Source of the DNA: Kitasatospora aureofaciens
GTDB taxonomy: Bacteria; Actinomycetota; Actinomycetes; Streptomycetales; Streptomycetaceae
Assembly: GCF_001188955.3 (NCBI RefSeq)
Contig: NZ_JPRF03000023.1
Location: 62,001-126,000 of the forward strand
Length of the DNA stretch: 64,000 bases
Reading direction: 5' to 3'
The notes below the pieces were generated by a model. The model saw only the letters and a list, made by a program, of their open reading frames with translations, ran no database searches and was not told where the DNA came from. Of the stretch, positions 26,126-34,378 are shown piece after piece (position 1 is the stretch's first letter; each line of letters opens with the position of its first letter). The translations under genes and the position numbers were made by a program.

Positions 26126-26545
26126 GACACCACACCCAGACAGCGTCCCACCGCCAACCAAGCCACACCATAGGCGAGTTGAAGAGATCACCGGGATCAC
26201 CGGTTACGAAAATCTTGTAAGAGCCGAAGACCGTACAGACCCTCAACGGCGCCCACCTCGTCCCACCCGTGCGCGATGGTGCCCGCTTCAAGCGCGGCCG
26301 GCTCGTCGAGCGGCCCGACTGCCGCCTGACGGCACGCGCTCCAAGCCGGACGGGTGCCTCGAAGCGGGGGCCGGCCGGAGCAGCGGCGTCAGCTGGTGCC
26401 CGCTGTGGCGGCGAAGGGCCCGTCCATGGCGGCCCATTGCAGCAGCAGGATGGTCTTGCCGTCGGTGATGACACCCAGCCCCGCCGCGTGCTGCGCCCGG
26501 GAGCGCCAGTGCGCGTCCGCGACGCCTTCGCGGACCGTCGGGCGT
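26126..26545. other. Gene-free stretch beside the transposase remnant
   Basis: About 420 bp without a supportable gene. It has locally lower GC (around 26160-26230) than the surroundings and several frames with no family resemblance. It may hold further insertion-sequence debris. Confidence 0.4.
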
Positions 26546-27505
26546 TCACGCCGGGCTGTCGCGGCCGTGGCGGGGAAGGCCGATGCCAGCCGCGAGTTCG
26601 GTTACGAGTCGCGTCGTGAGCGGCACGCGGATGCCGTGCCGTTCGGCAGCGCGCAGCACGGCTCCACCGATGGCGTCGAGTTCCAGCGCGTGGCCCGCCT
26701 CGGCGTCGCGCTGCATGGACGACTTGCTGTCGGCGGGGAACGCGTCATAGCGCTGAAGGACTTCGGAGACCACTGTCTGCCCGCCGCAGGCCCGGCTGAC
26801 CGCAACGGTCTCCTCGACCAGAGCCGTCAGCTCGTCCCGCCGCTCGGACCGGATGCCGCCGATGGGCAGCCGATGGCGGGTGGTGAGCAGGGCGAAGGGG
26901 GCCAGGAAGGCCAGCTTCGCCCAGAGGACTTGGCGCTCGTCCGGAAGGACGCGGGTGGCCACACCGGCGCCGGTGAGCAGTTCGGCGAGCGGGGCGAGCT
27001 GCTCTTGGCGGCCGACCAGGTCGATCTCGACGAACGGGCTGCCGTGCCTGATGACGCCCGGCGCGGTGCGGGCGGACTCCACGCGGACCACGGCCGGTAC
27101 GACTCGCTCGTCCCCGTAGCCTGCTCGCAGGGCGTCGGTGTGCTCGACGCCGTTGAGCAGCGGCAGCAGCACACCGTTGGTGAGCCACTGTGGTGGGATG
27201 CGGTCGAGCGCAGCGCCGAGTGCGGTGTTCTTGACTGTCACCAGGCACAGGTCGACGGGCTCGCGCAGCACGGTGTTTACCTCGACCGCCCCGGTGAAGT
27301 CGCCGAACTGCCTGCTGCGGACACGGATACCGTCCTGGCGCAGCGGACAGACGGTCTCCTCGCGGGCGAGGCAGATCACACGGTGTCCGGCGCGGGAGAG
27401 CAGCGCGGCGAGCAGACCGCCGACTCCTCCGGGACCGAGCACGGCGATGGTCGCGCGGGACGGGATCAGGAGGGATTCGGCAGCGAACTGTCCGGAGTCG
27501 GGCAT
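26546..27505 (-). CDS. 2-dehydropantoate 2-reductase-like (PanE/ApbA family) oxidoreductase
   Basis: A 319-residue NAD(P)-dependent reductase. The N-terminal Rossmann motif is IAVLGPGGVGGLLAALLSRA, followed by LVTVKNTALG (catalytic-type Lys), LLNGVEHTDALR, and the helical C-terminal half with LWAKLAFLAPFALLTT and SSMQRDAEAGHALELDAIGG (the conserved SSMxxDxxxGxxxE substrate loop). ATG 27505 has AGAGGAA upstream. It lies at the end of a minus-strand set (MFS exporter, ridA remnant, DUF6817-like fragment). Ketopantoate reduction is possible, but many family members act on other 2-keto acids. Confidence 0.85.
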   Translation of the reverse strand: MPDSGQFAAESLLIPSRATIAVLGPGGVGGLLAALLSRAGHRVICLAREETVCPLRQDGIRVRSRQFGDFTGAVEVNTVLREPVDLCLVTVKNTALGAALDRIPPQWLTNGVLLPLLNGVEHTDALRAGYGDERVVPAVVRVESARTAPGVIRHGSPFVEIDLVGRQEQLAPLAELLTGAGVATRVLPDERQVLWAKLAFLAPFALLTTRHRLPIGGIRSERRDELTALVEETVAVSRACGGQTVVSEVLQRYDAFPADSKSSMQRDAEAGHALELDAIGGAVLRAAERHGIRVPLTTRLVTELAAGIGLPRHGRDSPA

Positions 27506-27519
27506 GGGTGGGGTTCCTC

Positions 27520-27921
27520 TCAGTTTGAGGCGCGGGACTGGTCGGGATCGGAGGAGTACTGGCCGAGCTGCCGTGAGCAGGCGTCCCACGCCGCGGCGGA
27601 CAACAGGTCACGCGAGCTGAGGAACAAACGTTGCAGTGCCCGGCCGTAGCGTTCGGCCAGGTCGGCATTGTGTGCCAGCGCGTCGAGTTCGTTGGCAGCA
27701 GTGATTTCGAGGAAGGCGCGCATGTCCGGGTCCGGTGGCGTGTGGTCCCGGCCGGTGAAACGGTCGCGGAAGACGACCGGCCGGGCGCCGCCGAAACGTG
27801 GATACACGACGGCACGGTCACAGCTCGCGTACAGGTGAACCAGCGCCTCCGCCTGCTCGCTGATCAGGTCGAAGAGCACGGCGCGCTCGGTGATATCCAG
27901 CTGGGTGGACGAGTCCGGCAA
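27520..27921 (-). pseudogene. C-terminal part of a DUF6817-like protein
   Basis: A 133-residue frame whose core LISEQAEALVHLYASCDRAV and LFLSSRDLLSAAAWDACSRQ resembles the C-terminal half of DUF6817-type proteins, as I recall that family. The N-terminal half is missing and the frame opens, with TTG, inside a ridA remnant. The junction near 27895 suggests a deletion that joined the two genes. The identification is tentative. Confidence 0.5.
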
Positions 27922-28245
27922 CCTTCACCAGGGAACAGGCCGGCAGGCGGGCGGGGTCCAGATGCTCGTCACGGATCCGGCGGATGGCGTCCAGGTCGGC
28001 CAGATCGGTCAGGTAGACGGTCAGCTTGACCACGTCCTGCATCCGGGCGCCGGCTGCCCGCAGCGCGGTGGCCAGGTTGGTGAAGACCTGCCGAGTCTGG
28101 GCGGCGGCGTCGGACTCGCCCACGATTCGGCCTTCGGCGTCCGGGGGAATCTGGCCGGAGACGCGACCATGGGGCCGGCGAACGCCACCGCGTGGCTGAA
28201 GCCGTTGACGGGCGGACTGTCAAGGGGACGGACAAAGTGCTGCAA
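27895..28245 (-). pseudogene. RidA/YjgF-family gene with frameshift and lost 3' end
   Basis: TTG 28245 (TAGGAGATCCC upstream) begins MQHFVRPLDSPPVNGFSHAV. After GPMVA the frame is lost and resumes one frame over as SGQIPPDAEGRIV, then QTRQVFTNLATALRAAGARM and VVKLTVYLTDLADLDAIRRI. It stops matching after KVAGLVHP, where the DUF6817-like fragment begins; the usual C-terminal IEVEAVA is gone. One missing base near 28168 explains the shift. RidA enzymes deaminate reactive enamines; this copy is predicted dead unless the shift is a sequencing error. Confidence 0.7.
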
Positions 28246-28441
28246 GGGATCTCCTACATCGTGATCGCGGTCGGAGTGGTCAGTGATGGAAGAGTCAGAG
28301 CCCGGTGCGTACGAGGGTGACGCCCAGTTCGCGGCAGGCGGCCCCCGGCCACAGCCGCGTTAGCGGGCAAGATGCGACCAGCGAGGGTGTGTCACGGGCA
28401 CGGCATGGACGGCTTGCCGTGGGTTGGCGTCACGGCAGTCG

Positions 28442-29674
28442 TCACTGGAGCGGTGCGCGCGCCAACGCGGGTGCCTTCGTTCCGCGCGCCTCGGCTCGGG
28501 TGGCGGCGCGGTGGTCGCGCCAGGCCGGTACGACGGCAGTGAGCATCGCGGTGCCGGTCAGGGTGAAGGCCCAGGGGTAGCCGGTTCCTGCCGCGAGCCA
28601 GCCGAAGGCGACGGCGCCGGCGCCCATGCCCGCGTCGTAGGCGAAGTTCCACAGCGCGCTGATGGTGCCGTAGCCAGCGGTGGGCACGCGCGCGTACATC
28701 AGCGTCAGGGTGGCGTTCTGGATGATGCCGAAGCCGATCCCGAACACACCGACCGCGACGACGACGGCCAGCGGGCTGCGGGTCAGTGCCATCAGCAGCG
28801 TGCCAGCGGCCGACAGCAGCAGGCCAGGCAGCACCAGACCGGCGGAGCCATGCCGGTCCCCGTGCCGGCCGGCGAGCCAGCGGGCCAGCGTGGCCGCCGC
28901 GGGCTGGACGAACAGCGCCACGGCGACGAGGCCCGTGGCCGAAGCGGGGACGGCGAGCGGCAGGAATGTGACGACGATCCCGGCGGCGACGGCCGCGACG
29001 GCGAAGACCACGGCAGGGCGCCGTAGTCCGGCCGTGCGCAGGCCTTCAGAGATCCCGACCGGGCGTCCCGACGTGCGGATCCGGTCGGGCAGGCCGGGCA
29101 CCGCGAGGATCGCGGCGAGCGCGACCACCGCCCCGGAAGTGAAGACCACGCCGTAGCCCATGTGCGCGGACAGCCACACACCCAGCGGCAACGCCACCAA
29201 CGAGGGCACCCCGCTCACGATCCCGACCAGCGCCAGTCCCTCACCGCGCCGTTCGGCCGGGATGAGAGACGCGGTCAGCGCGCCGCCCGCCACCACGGTG
29301 AACGCGAAACCGAGTCCGCGCAGCAGGCAGACCGTGACGATCCACCACAGGTTCGGGGTGAACACCAGCGCCAGCGCCGGTGCGCCCAGCAGGCCCAGGC
29401 CGACGGCCAGGACGGCCCGGTAGCCGTAGCGGTTGACCAGGGCGGGCGTCGCGAGTTCGCCCACCACCGTCGCCAGCATCAGCGCGCCGGTGGCCAGCCC
29501 AGCCGTCCAGCCGCCCCCGCCGCCGGCCGTCGCGTAGCCGGGGACGACCGACAGCAGCAGGTAGAAGCTGGTCGAAGCGCCCAGGATGGACACGAAGCGC
29601 AGCAGCAGCGGCCGCGTCACCAGCGGCGGGCGTGGCGCGGGCGATGAAGGAGTCGAGTCGATCGTTTCGGTCAC
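28442..29674 (-). CDS. MFS transporter
   Basis: A 410-residue major facilitator protein with about 12 membrane helices. The cytoplasmic loop after helix 2 reads GELATPALVNRYGYRAVLAV (MFS motif A-like), and the second half carries ARWLAGRHGDRHG. The start is GTG 29674; no ribosome site is visible upstream, and a leaderless transcript is possible because only 47 bp separate it from the divergent MocR regulator. The pairing suggests that the MocR protein controls this exporter. Substrate is unknown; drug or amino acid efflux is most plausible. Confidence 0.85.
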   Translation of the reverse strand: MTETIDSTPSSPAPRPPLVTRPLLLRFVSILGASTSFYLLLSVVPGYATAGGGGGWTAGLATGALMLATVVGELATPALVNRYGYRAVLAVGLGLLGAPALALVFTPNLWWIVTVCLLRGLGFAFTVVAGGALTASLIPAERRGEGLALVGIVSGVPSLVALPLGVWLSAHMGYGVVFTSGAVVALAAILAVPGLPDRIRTSGRPVGISEGLRTAGLRRPAVVFAVAAVAAGIVVTFLPLAVPASATGLVAVALFVQPAAATLARWLAGRHGDRHGSAGLVLPGLLLSAAGTLLMALTRSPLAVVVAVGVFGIGFGIIQNATLTLMYARVPTAGYGTISALWNFAYDAGMGAGAVAFGWLAAGTGYPWAFTLTGTAMLTAVVPAWRDHRAATRAEARGTKAPALARAPLQ

Positions 29675-29721
29675 GGCAGGACGCTAAGCGGCCGACCGGA
29701 TCGCCGGTAAGCTCCAGTTCC

Positions 29722-31131
29722 ATGCCCCTGGAGTGGTCCAGTTCCCCGCCCGAGCTGTTGCTGGCCGTCGACCGGACCAGCGGCCAGCCGCTGCGCGCGC
29801 AGCTGGAGCACGGGCTGCGGGACGCGATCCGCGCCGGCCGCCTGCACGTCGGCGAACGGCTGCCGTCTTCCCGGGAACTCGCCCGCACGCTCGGCCTCTC
29901 ACGCGGGCTGGTGCAGGAGTGCTACGCCCAACTCCTGGCCGAGGGCTACCTGGTGACCCGCCCCGGCTCCGCCACCCGGGTGGCGGCCGGCGCCGCAGCA
30001 CCGCCCGGCGCAGCACGGCCGCGAAGCACCGCTTCGCACCTAGTGGCCGACTTCCGGTGGGGCGTACCGGACTTGGGCTCCTTCCCGGTCCAGGACTGGC
30101 TCTGGGCCATGCGCGAGGCGGCCCATGCCATGCCGACGGCAGAGTTCGACTACGGCGACCCGCGCGGCAGCGCGGGCCTCCGCGAGGTCCTCGCCGGATA
30201 CCTGCGCCGGGTCCGCGCGGCTGCGGCCGACCCCGAGCACATCGTCGTCTGCAACGGCTACGCCCAGGGGCTTGGCCTCGCCCTGCGCGTCCTCGCGGAC
30301 GGCGGCGCGCGGACGGTGGCCTTCGAGGACCCCGGCTCACCCGCCACCGTCCGCGACGCCGCCGCGGTGGCAGGGCTTCGGGCGATTCCCGTACCGGTCG
30401 ACGAACACGGCATCGATGTAAGCGCGCTGGCGGCGACGGACGCGCGCGCCGTCGTGGTCACCCCCGCTCACCAGTGGCCCACCGGCGTCGCCCTCACCCC
30501 GGAGCGCCGACTGGCCCTGACCGAGTGGGCCAGGGACCGCGACGCGATCGTCATCGAGGACGACTACGACGCCGAATTCCGCTACGACCGGGAACCGGTC
30601 GGCGCGCTCCAGGGCCTGGCGCCAGACCGGGTCATCTCCCTCGGCACCGTCAGCAAGTCCCTCGCCCCGGCCCTGCGGATAGGCTGGATGGTCTGCCCGG
30701 CCGATCTGGTCGAACCGCTCACCGAGCGCAAGCACCGCAGCGACCGCGGCACGCCCACGCTCGACCAGCTCGCCCTGGCCAGGCTGATCGAGTCCGGGCG
30801 CTTCGACCGCCACCTGCGCCGCATGCGCGCCACCTACGCGGCCCGCCGCGCCGCCCTGCTCGCCGCGCTCGCCGAGCACGCCCCCGAGCTGCCGGTCACC
30901 GGTCTCGCGGCCGGCTTCCACGCCGTCGCCCACCTGCCCGCCGGCGCAGACGAGCACCACATCGTCACCGCCGCCCGCGCCAGGTCCGTCGGCCTCTACG
31001 GCATCAGCACCTGCCGTGCCTCACGCACCATTACGCCCGCACAACTCGTCCTCGGCTTCGGCAACGTCGGCGAGCGAGCCATCACCGAGGGCATCGCGGC
31101 GGTCGGCCACCTGCTCACCGGTCGGCCGTAG
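29722..31131 (+). CDS. MocR/PdxR-family transcriptional regulator (GntR HTH plus aminotransferase-like domain)
   Basis: A 469-residue chimeric regulator. The N-terminal winged helix (about 10-80; LRDAIRAGRLHVGERLPSSR, ELARTLGLSRGLVQECYAQL) is GntR type. The aminotransferase-fold domain (about 105-469) has FDYGDPRGSAGLREVLAGYL, VVTPAHQWPTG, EDDYDAEFRY and the PLP-binding Lys in SLGTVSKSLAPALRIGW. The start is ATG 29722 with no clear ribosome site, hence possibly leaderless. It is divergent from the MFS gene by 47 bp. Such regulators sense PLP or an amino-acid-like effector. Confidence 0.9.
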   Translation: MPLEWSSSPPELLLAVDRTSGQPLRAQLEHGLRDAIRAGRLHVGERLPSSRELARTLGLSRGLVQECYAQLLAEGYLVTRPGSATRVAAGAAAPPGAARPRSTASHLVADFRWGVPDLGSFPVQDWLWAMREAAHAMPTAEFDYGDPRGSAGLREVLAGYLRRVRAAAADPEHIVVCNGYAQGLGLALRVLADGGARTVAFEDPGSPATVRDAAAVAGLRAIPVPVDEHGIDVSALAATDARAVVVTPAHQWPTGVALTPERRLALTEWARDRDAIVIEDDYDAEFRYDREPVGALQGLAPDRVISLGTVSKSLAPALRIGWMVCPADLVEPLTERKHRSDRGTPTLDQLALARLIESGRFDRHLRRMRATYAARRAALLAALAEHAPELPVTGLAAGFHAVAHLPAGADEHHIVTAARARSVGLYGISTCRASRTITPAQLVLGFGNVGERAITEGIAAVGHLLTGRP

Positions 31132-31255
31132 CGTGCCGGCCCCGTGGCCCACACCGCCGACTTCGACCGCGTGCTAGCGTTTCGGCCCGGGACGGCACAT
31201 CGAGGGCACGTTGCTGACTGGACGAGCACCAGGTCCGGCACTTCACCTTCGCAGG

Positions 31256-31822
31256 TCAGAGTACTTTTCGAACCGTCGCGGGGGCGCTGAGGTCCCAGTT
31301 GGTGAGGACGAACCAGGAGCCGTCCGAGGGCCACCAGTGCGCGGGGAACTGTCTGCCCTCCGGCCAGGCGTCGTAGTGGGCCACGGCCTCGTCCAGTCGG
31401 CCGCGATGGGCCGTCACCGGCCGCAGGAGGTCCTCGATCGCGGCCGAGGCGAAGCGGCAGTCCGTCGCCTGCCCGTCGGCACTGTGCCGGGCCAGCACCT
31501 CCACCAGCCGTACGAGGCAGTCACGGTCCGGCTCCCCGATCCGCGGGAGCTCGACCTCGCCGACGAGGGCAACCGGATCCCGGAACACCAGATACGACAG
31601 GGTGAACGGCCAATCGGCGAGGCGCCGCCCGGATCCGGCCAGCGCCTCGGCCCAGCGCACCGGCCGCCCGTCCACTCGCAGGGTGTGCAGCACCCAGCAG
31701 CGGTCGGCGAAGCCCTGCCCGGGCCCGGCCGGCCCGTCCGGCTCGTAACCGAGGACGGCCTCGCCCGACTCCAGCAGCGGGCGCAGCCCGTCCAACTGGT
31801 CCTCGTCCGGTATCCGTTCCAC
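31256..31822 (-). CDS. Hypothetical protein, 188 residues
   Basis: I do not recognise this gene. The product is acidic, soluble and without a signal peptide or membrane segment. Regions such as RWAEALAGSGRRLADWPFTL and HYDAWPEGRQFPAHWWPSDG are aromatic-rich and look folded. GTG 31822 is supported by GGAGGAAAGG 8 nt upstream and third positions are GC-rich, so it is probably real. It stands alone, converging with the MocR gene. Confidence 0.65.
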   Translation of the reverse strand: MERIPDEDQLDGLRPLLESGEAVLGYEPDGPAGPGQGFADRCWVLHTLRVDGRPVRWAEALAGSGRRLADWPFTLSYLVFRDPVALVGEVELPRIGEPDRDCLVRLVEVLARHSADGQATDCRFASAAIEDLLRPVTAHRGRLDEAVAHYDAWPEGRQFPAHWWPSDGSWFVLTNWDLSAPATVRKVL

Positions 31823-32035
31823 GGGCCGCACCTTTCCTCCGGTCCGGAACCGCGGCCTCGAAAAACAGGTACTCCGTGTCAATGCGTCCGGGTGAGGATA
31901 GCCGTCATGACGGACGAAGAAGCCGGCGAGCCGCTCGGCCACGGGTCGTTGCCGATGTCGCCCGGCAGACGGCGCACGGCCTTCAACGCCTATGTCGCCC
32001 GCTACCCCTGCCCCGCCCGTGGAGGTTCCGACGCC

Positions 32036-32809
32036 ATGACCAGCTCCGAACTCGGCCGCTTCTACGACGACTTCGCCCGCGACTACCACCTGCTCTACGC
32101 CGACTGGGACGCCTCGCTCGCCCGTCAGGGCGGCGCGCTGGACGCCCTGATCCGCGCACGCCTGGGCGAGGCCCCCGCCGAGGTGCTGGACTGCGCGTGC
32201 GGCATCGGCACCCAGGCGATCGGCCTGGCCGCGCTCGGCCACGCGGTCACCGGCACCGATCTCAGCCCGGTCGCTGTCGCCCGGGCCGCCGCCGAGGCCG
32301 CCGGGCGCGGGCTGCGGCTGCCCGCGGCTGCCGCCGACATGCGCAGGCTTCCCTTCCCGGACGGGCGCTTCGACGTCGTGGTGTGCGCCGACAACGCGCT
32401 GCCCCACCTGCTCACGGCCGAGGACGTCCGCGCCGCGCTGGGCGAGATGCGCCGGGTCCTGCGACCGGGCGGGCTGCTGCTGGTCTCCACCCGGCCGTAC
32501 GACCGGCTGCGCCGCGACCGCCCGGCCTCCACCCCGCCGCAGACCGCCGAGCGGGACGGCCGGCGGTCGGTCGTCTTCCAGCTCTGGCACTGGCGGGAGG
32601 ACGGTGAGCACTACGACCTGGAGCTGTTCCAGCTGCTGCCGGACGACGCCGCGCAGTGGCGGGTCACGGTCCGTCGCTCCAGCTACTGGGCGCTCGGCCA
32701 GGCGCAGTTGAGCTCCTTCGCCGCAGAGGCGGGCCTCGTCGGGGCCGACTGGGAGCAGCCCGACGCCACCGGTTTCTTCCAGCCCCTCCTGATCGCCCGG
32801 GCGCCCTGA
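32036..32809 (+). CDS. Class I SAM-dependent methyltransferase
   Basis: A 257-residue methyltransferase. Motif I VLDCACGIGTQAIGLAALGH (residues about 48-67, SAM binding), acidic motif II in VTGTDLSPVAVA, and later motifs DMRRLPFPDGRFDVVVCADN and LRPGGLLLVSTRPY are complete. ATG 32036 is preceded by GGAGG with 9 nt spacing. No partner gene gives the substrate; small-molecule methylation is likely. Confidence 0.88.
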   Translation: MTSSELGRFYDDFARDYHLLYADWDASLARQGGALDALIRARLGEAPAEVLDCACGIGTQAIGLAALGHAVTGTDLSPVAVARAAAEAAGRGLRLPAAAADMRRLPFPDGRFDVVVCADNALPHLLTAEDVRAALGEMRRVLRPGGLLLVSTRPYDRLRRDRPASTPPQTAERDGRRSVVFQLWHWREDGEHYDLELFQLLPDDAAQWRVTVRRSSYWALGQAQLSSFAAEAGLVGADWEQPDATGFFQPLLIARAP

Positions 32810-32903
32810 CCTGCCGTTCCTTCCCCGCGCAGCCCCGCCGGCCTGCCCCTCACGGGACGGCGGGGTGTTTTTGCGCCCTTCGTTTTGCCGGTCCGTGTTA
32901 CTT

Positions 32904-32921
32904 TTTACTCATGCGAGTAAA
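32904..32921. promoter_or_regulatory. Perfect palindrome over the TetR start codon
   Basis: TTTACTC-ATGC-GAGTAAA, 7-bp perfect arms, contains the ATG at 32911. A further TTACT lies at 32898-32902. There is no ribosome site, so this looks like a leaderless, self-repressed promoter/operator. Confidence 0.7.
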
Positions 32922-33552
32922 TCCTCAGGACGCCGCGGCTCCGGAGAGCGGCCGGACCTTCGTCACCGACGCCCGGCGTGCCCAGATCGTCACCGCGGCG
33001 ATCGAGACCGTCGCGGAACTCGGTTACGCGCGGGCCTCGTTCGCACAGATCGCCAAGCGGGCCGGGCTGTCCAGCGTGCGGCTGATCTCCTACCACTTCG
33101 ACGACAAGGGGGACCTCTTCCAGGCCCTGGTCGACACCGTCCAGGAGCAGGCGCGGGTCGCCATGCAGCCGCGCGTCCGCGCCCAGCACGAACCCGCCGC
33201 GATGCTGGCCGCCTACATCGAGGCCAACCTCGACTTCCTGGCGGAACACCCCGTCGAGGTGCGGGCGCTGGTGGACGTCCTCGCCAACGCCCGCCGGGAG
33301 GACGGCAGTCCGCTGGTCAGCGCGGCCGGCTTCGACACCCCCGTCGCCCTGCTCGTGCAGCACCTGCGGGACGGCCAGCGCAGCGGCGCCTTCCGGCCCT
33401 TCGACGCGGAGGCCATGGCCATGGCGATCCGCGCCTCGATCGACGCGGCCGCCAACCGGCTCGCCGTGGGCGACGACTTCGACCCGCGTGCCTACGGGCG
33501 CGAACTGGTCACCCTGTTCGGCCTCGCCACCGCGAACGGAGGCGCGTCATGA
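32911..33552 (+). CDS. TetR-family regulator
   Basis: A 213-residue TetR repressor with N-terminal HTH (about 20-68; RRAQIVTAAIETVAELGYAR, ASFAQIAKRAGLSSVRLISY, HFDDKGDLF) and a helical ligand domain. The start ATG is inside a perfect 18-bp palindrome and no Shine-Dalgarno is present, indicating leaderless translation and autoregulation. Its stop overlaps the start of the next gene (ATGA), a VC0807-type membrane protein, so that gene is probably the regulated target. Effector unknown. Confidence 0.9.
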   Translation: MRVNPQDAAAPESGRTFVTDARRAQIVTAAIETVAELGYARASFAQIAKRAGLSSVRLISYHFDDKGDLFQALVDTVQEQARVAMQPRVRAQHEPAAMLAAYIEANLDFLAEHPVEVRALVDVLANARREDGSPLVSAAGFDTPVALLVQHLRDGQRSGAFRPFDAEAMAMAIRASIDAAANRLAVGDDFDPRAYGRELVTLFGLATANGGAS

Positions 33553-34187
33553 CCGTCCGCACCGCTCCGCGCCGGACCGCCGGCCTCTTACCCCTGCTGC
33601 TCGACCTCGTCCTGCCGCTCGGGGTCTACTACGGGCTGCGCCTCGCCGGCGTCGACCAGTGGTGGTCCCTGCTCTGGTCGGCCGCGGTACCGGCGGCCAC
33701 CGTCGTCGTCCGCCTGATCCGCACCCGCCGCGTGGACTTCCTCGCCCTGCTGATCCTCAGCATGATCGGGCTCGGGCTCCTCCTCTCCACGCTCACCGGC
33801 GACCCTCGCACCCTGCTGGTCCGCGAGGCCTGGACCGGCATGCTCGGCGGACTGATCGGCGTCTGGCTGCTCGCCTCCGTCGGCTACGGACGACCGGCCC
33901 TGATGGTCCTCTTCCGCTCGTTCGTGCAGGTCAAAGCGGGCGAGGACGGGCTGCGCGCCTGGGAGGGGCGCTGGCACCAGGACGCCGCCTTCCGCCGCGG
34001 ACTCCGGGTGCTCACCACGGTCTGGGGCGCGGCCAGCCTGCTCAACGCCCTCGCCCAGCTCGTCTTCGCCCATCTGCTGCCGGTCGACGCCGCGCCAGCC
34101 GCCATGCAGGCCTGCTGGCCGGTCATCGCCGTGCCGCTGTTCCTCTTCCACCTCGCCTACACCAAGCGCCAGGGCCTGCGCGCCTGA
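33549..34187 (+). CDS. VC0807-family integral membrane protein
   Basis: A 212-residue membrane protein with about six hydrophobic segments (around 14-33, 38-56, 63-80, 93-110, 155-172, 184-202) and the family feature DLVLPLGVYYGLRLAGVDQW near the N terminus. It is translationally coupled to the TetR gene by a 4-bp ATGA overlap. Function of this family is unknown; co-expression with a TetR repressor suggests export or membrane adaptation. Confidence 0.8.
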   Translation: MTVRTAPRRTAGLLPLLLDLVLPLGVYYGLRLAGVDQWWSLLWSAAVPAATVVVRLIRTRRVDFLALLILSMIGLGLLLSTLTGDPRTLLVREAWTGMLGGLIGVWLLASVGYGRPALMVLFRSFVQVKAGEDGLRAWEGRWHQDAAFRRGLRVLTTVWGAASLLNALAQLVFAHLLPVDAAPAAMQACWPVIAVPLFLFHLAYTKRQGLRA

Positions 34188-34325
34188 GCGGGACGGACCC
34201 TCCCTCGACCGACGCCCCGCCCCGGGGGTCGACCGGCGGCGGACGGAACTCGAGGCCGCTGCCGCTCGCCAGTCCACGCGCCCACCGGGCACCGGGCCAC
34301 CGGGCTCACCCGTGCGGAAACGCCG

Positions 34326-34362
34326 GGTGCCCGGCCCGCTCCTCGGGAGCGGGCCGGGCACC
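34326..34362. terminator. Bidirectional terminator between convergent genes
   Basis: A perfect 17-bp stem, GGTGCCCGGCCCGCTCC (34326-34342), loop TCG, complement (34346-34362). It lies between the VC0807 gene and the BNR-repeat gene, which end towards each other. Confidence 0.85.
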
Positions 34363-34378
34363 GGAACGGAGCGGACGG

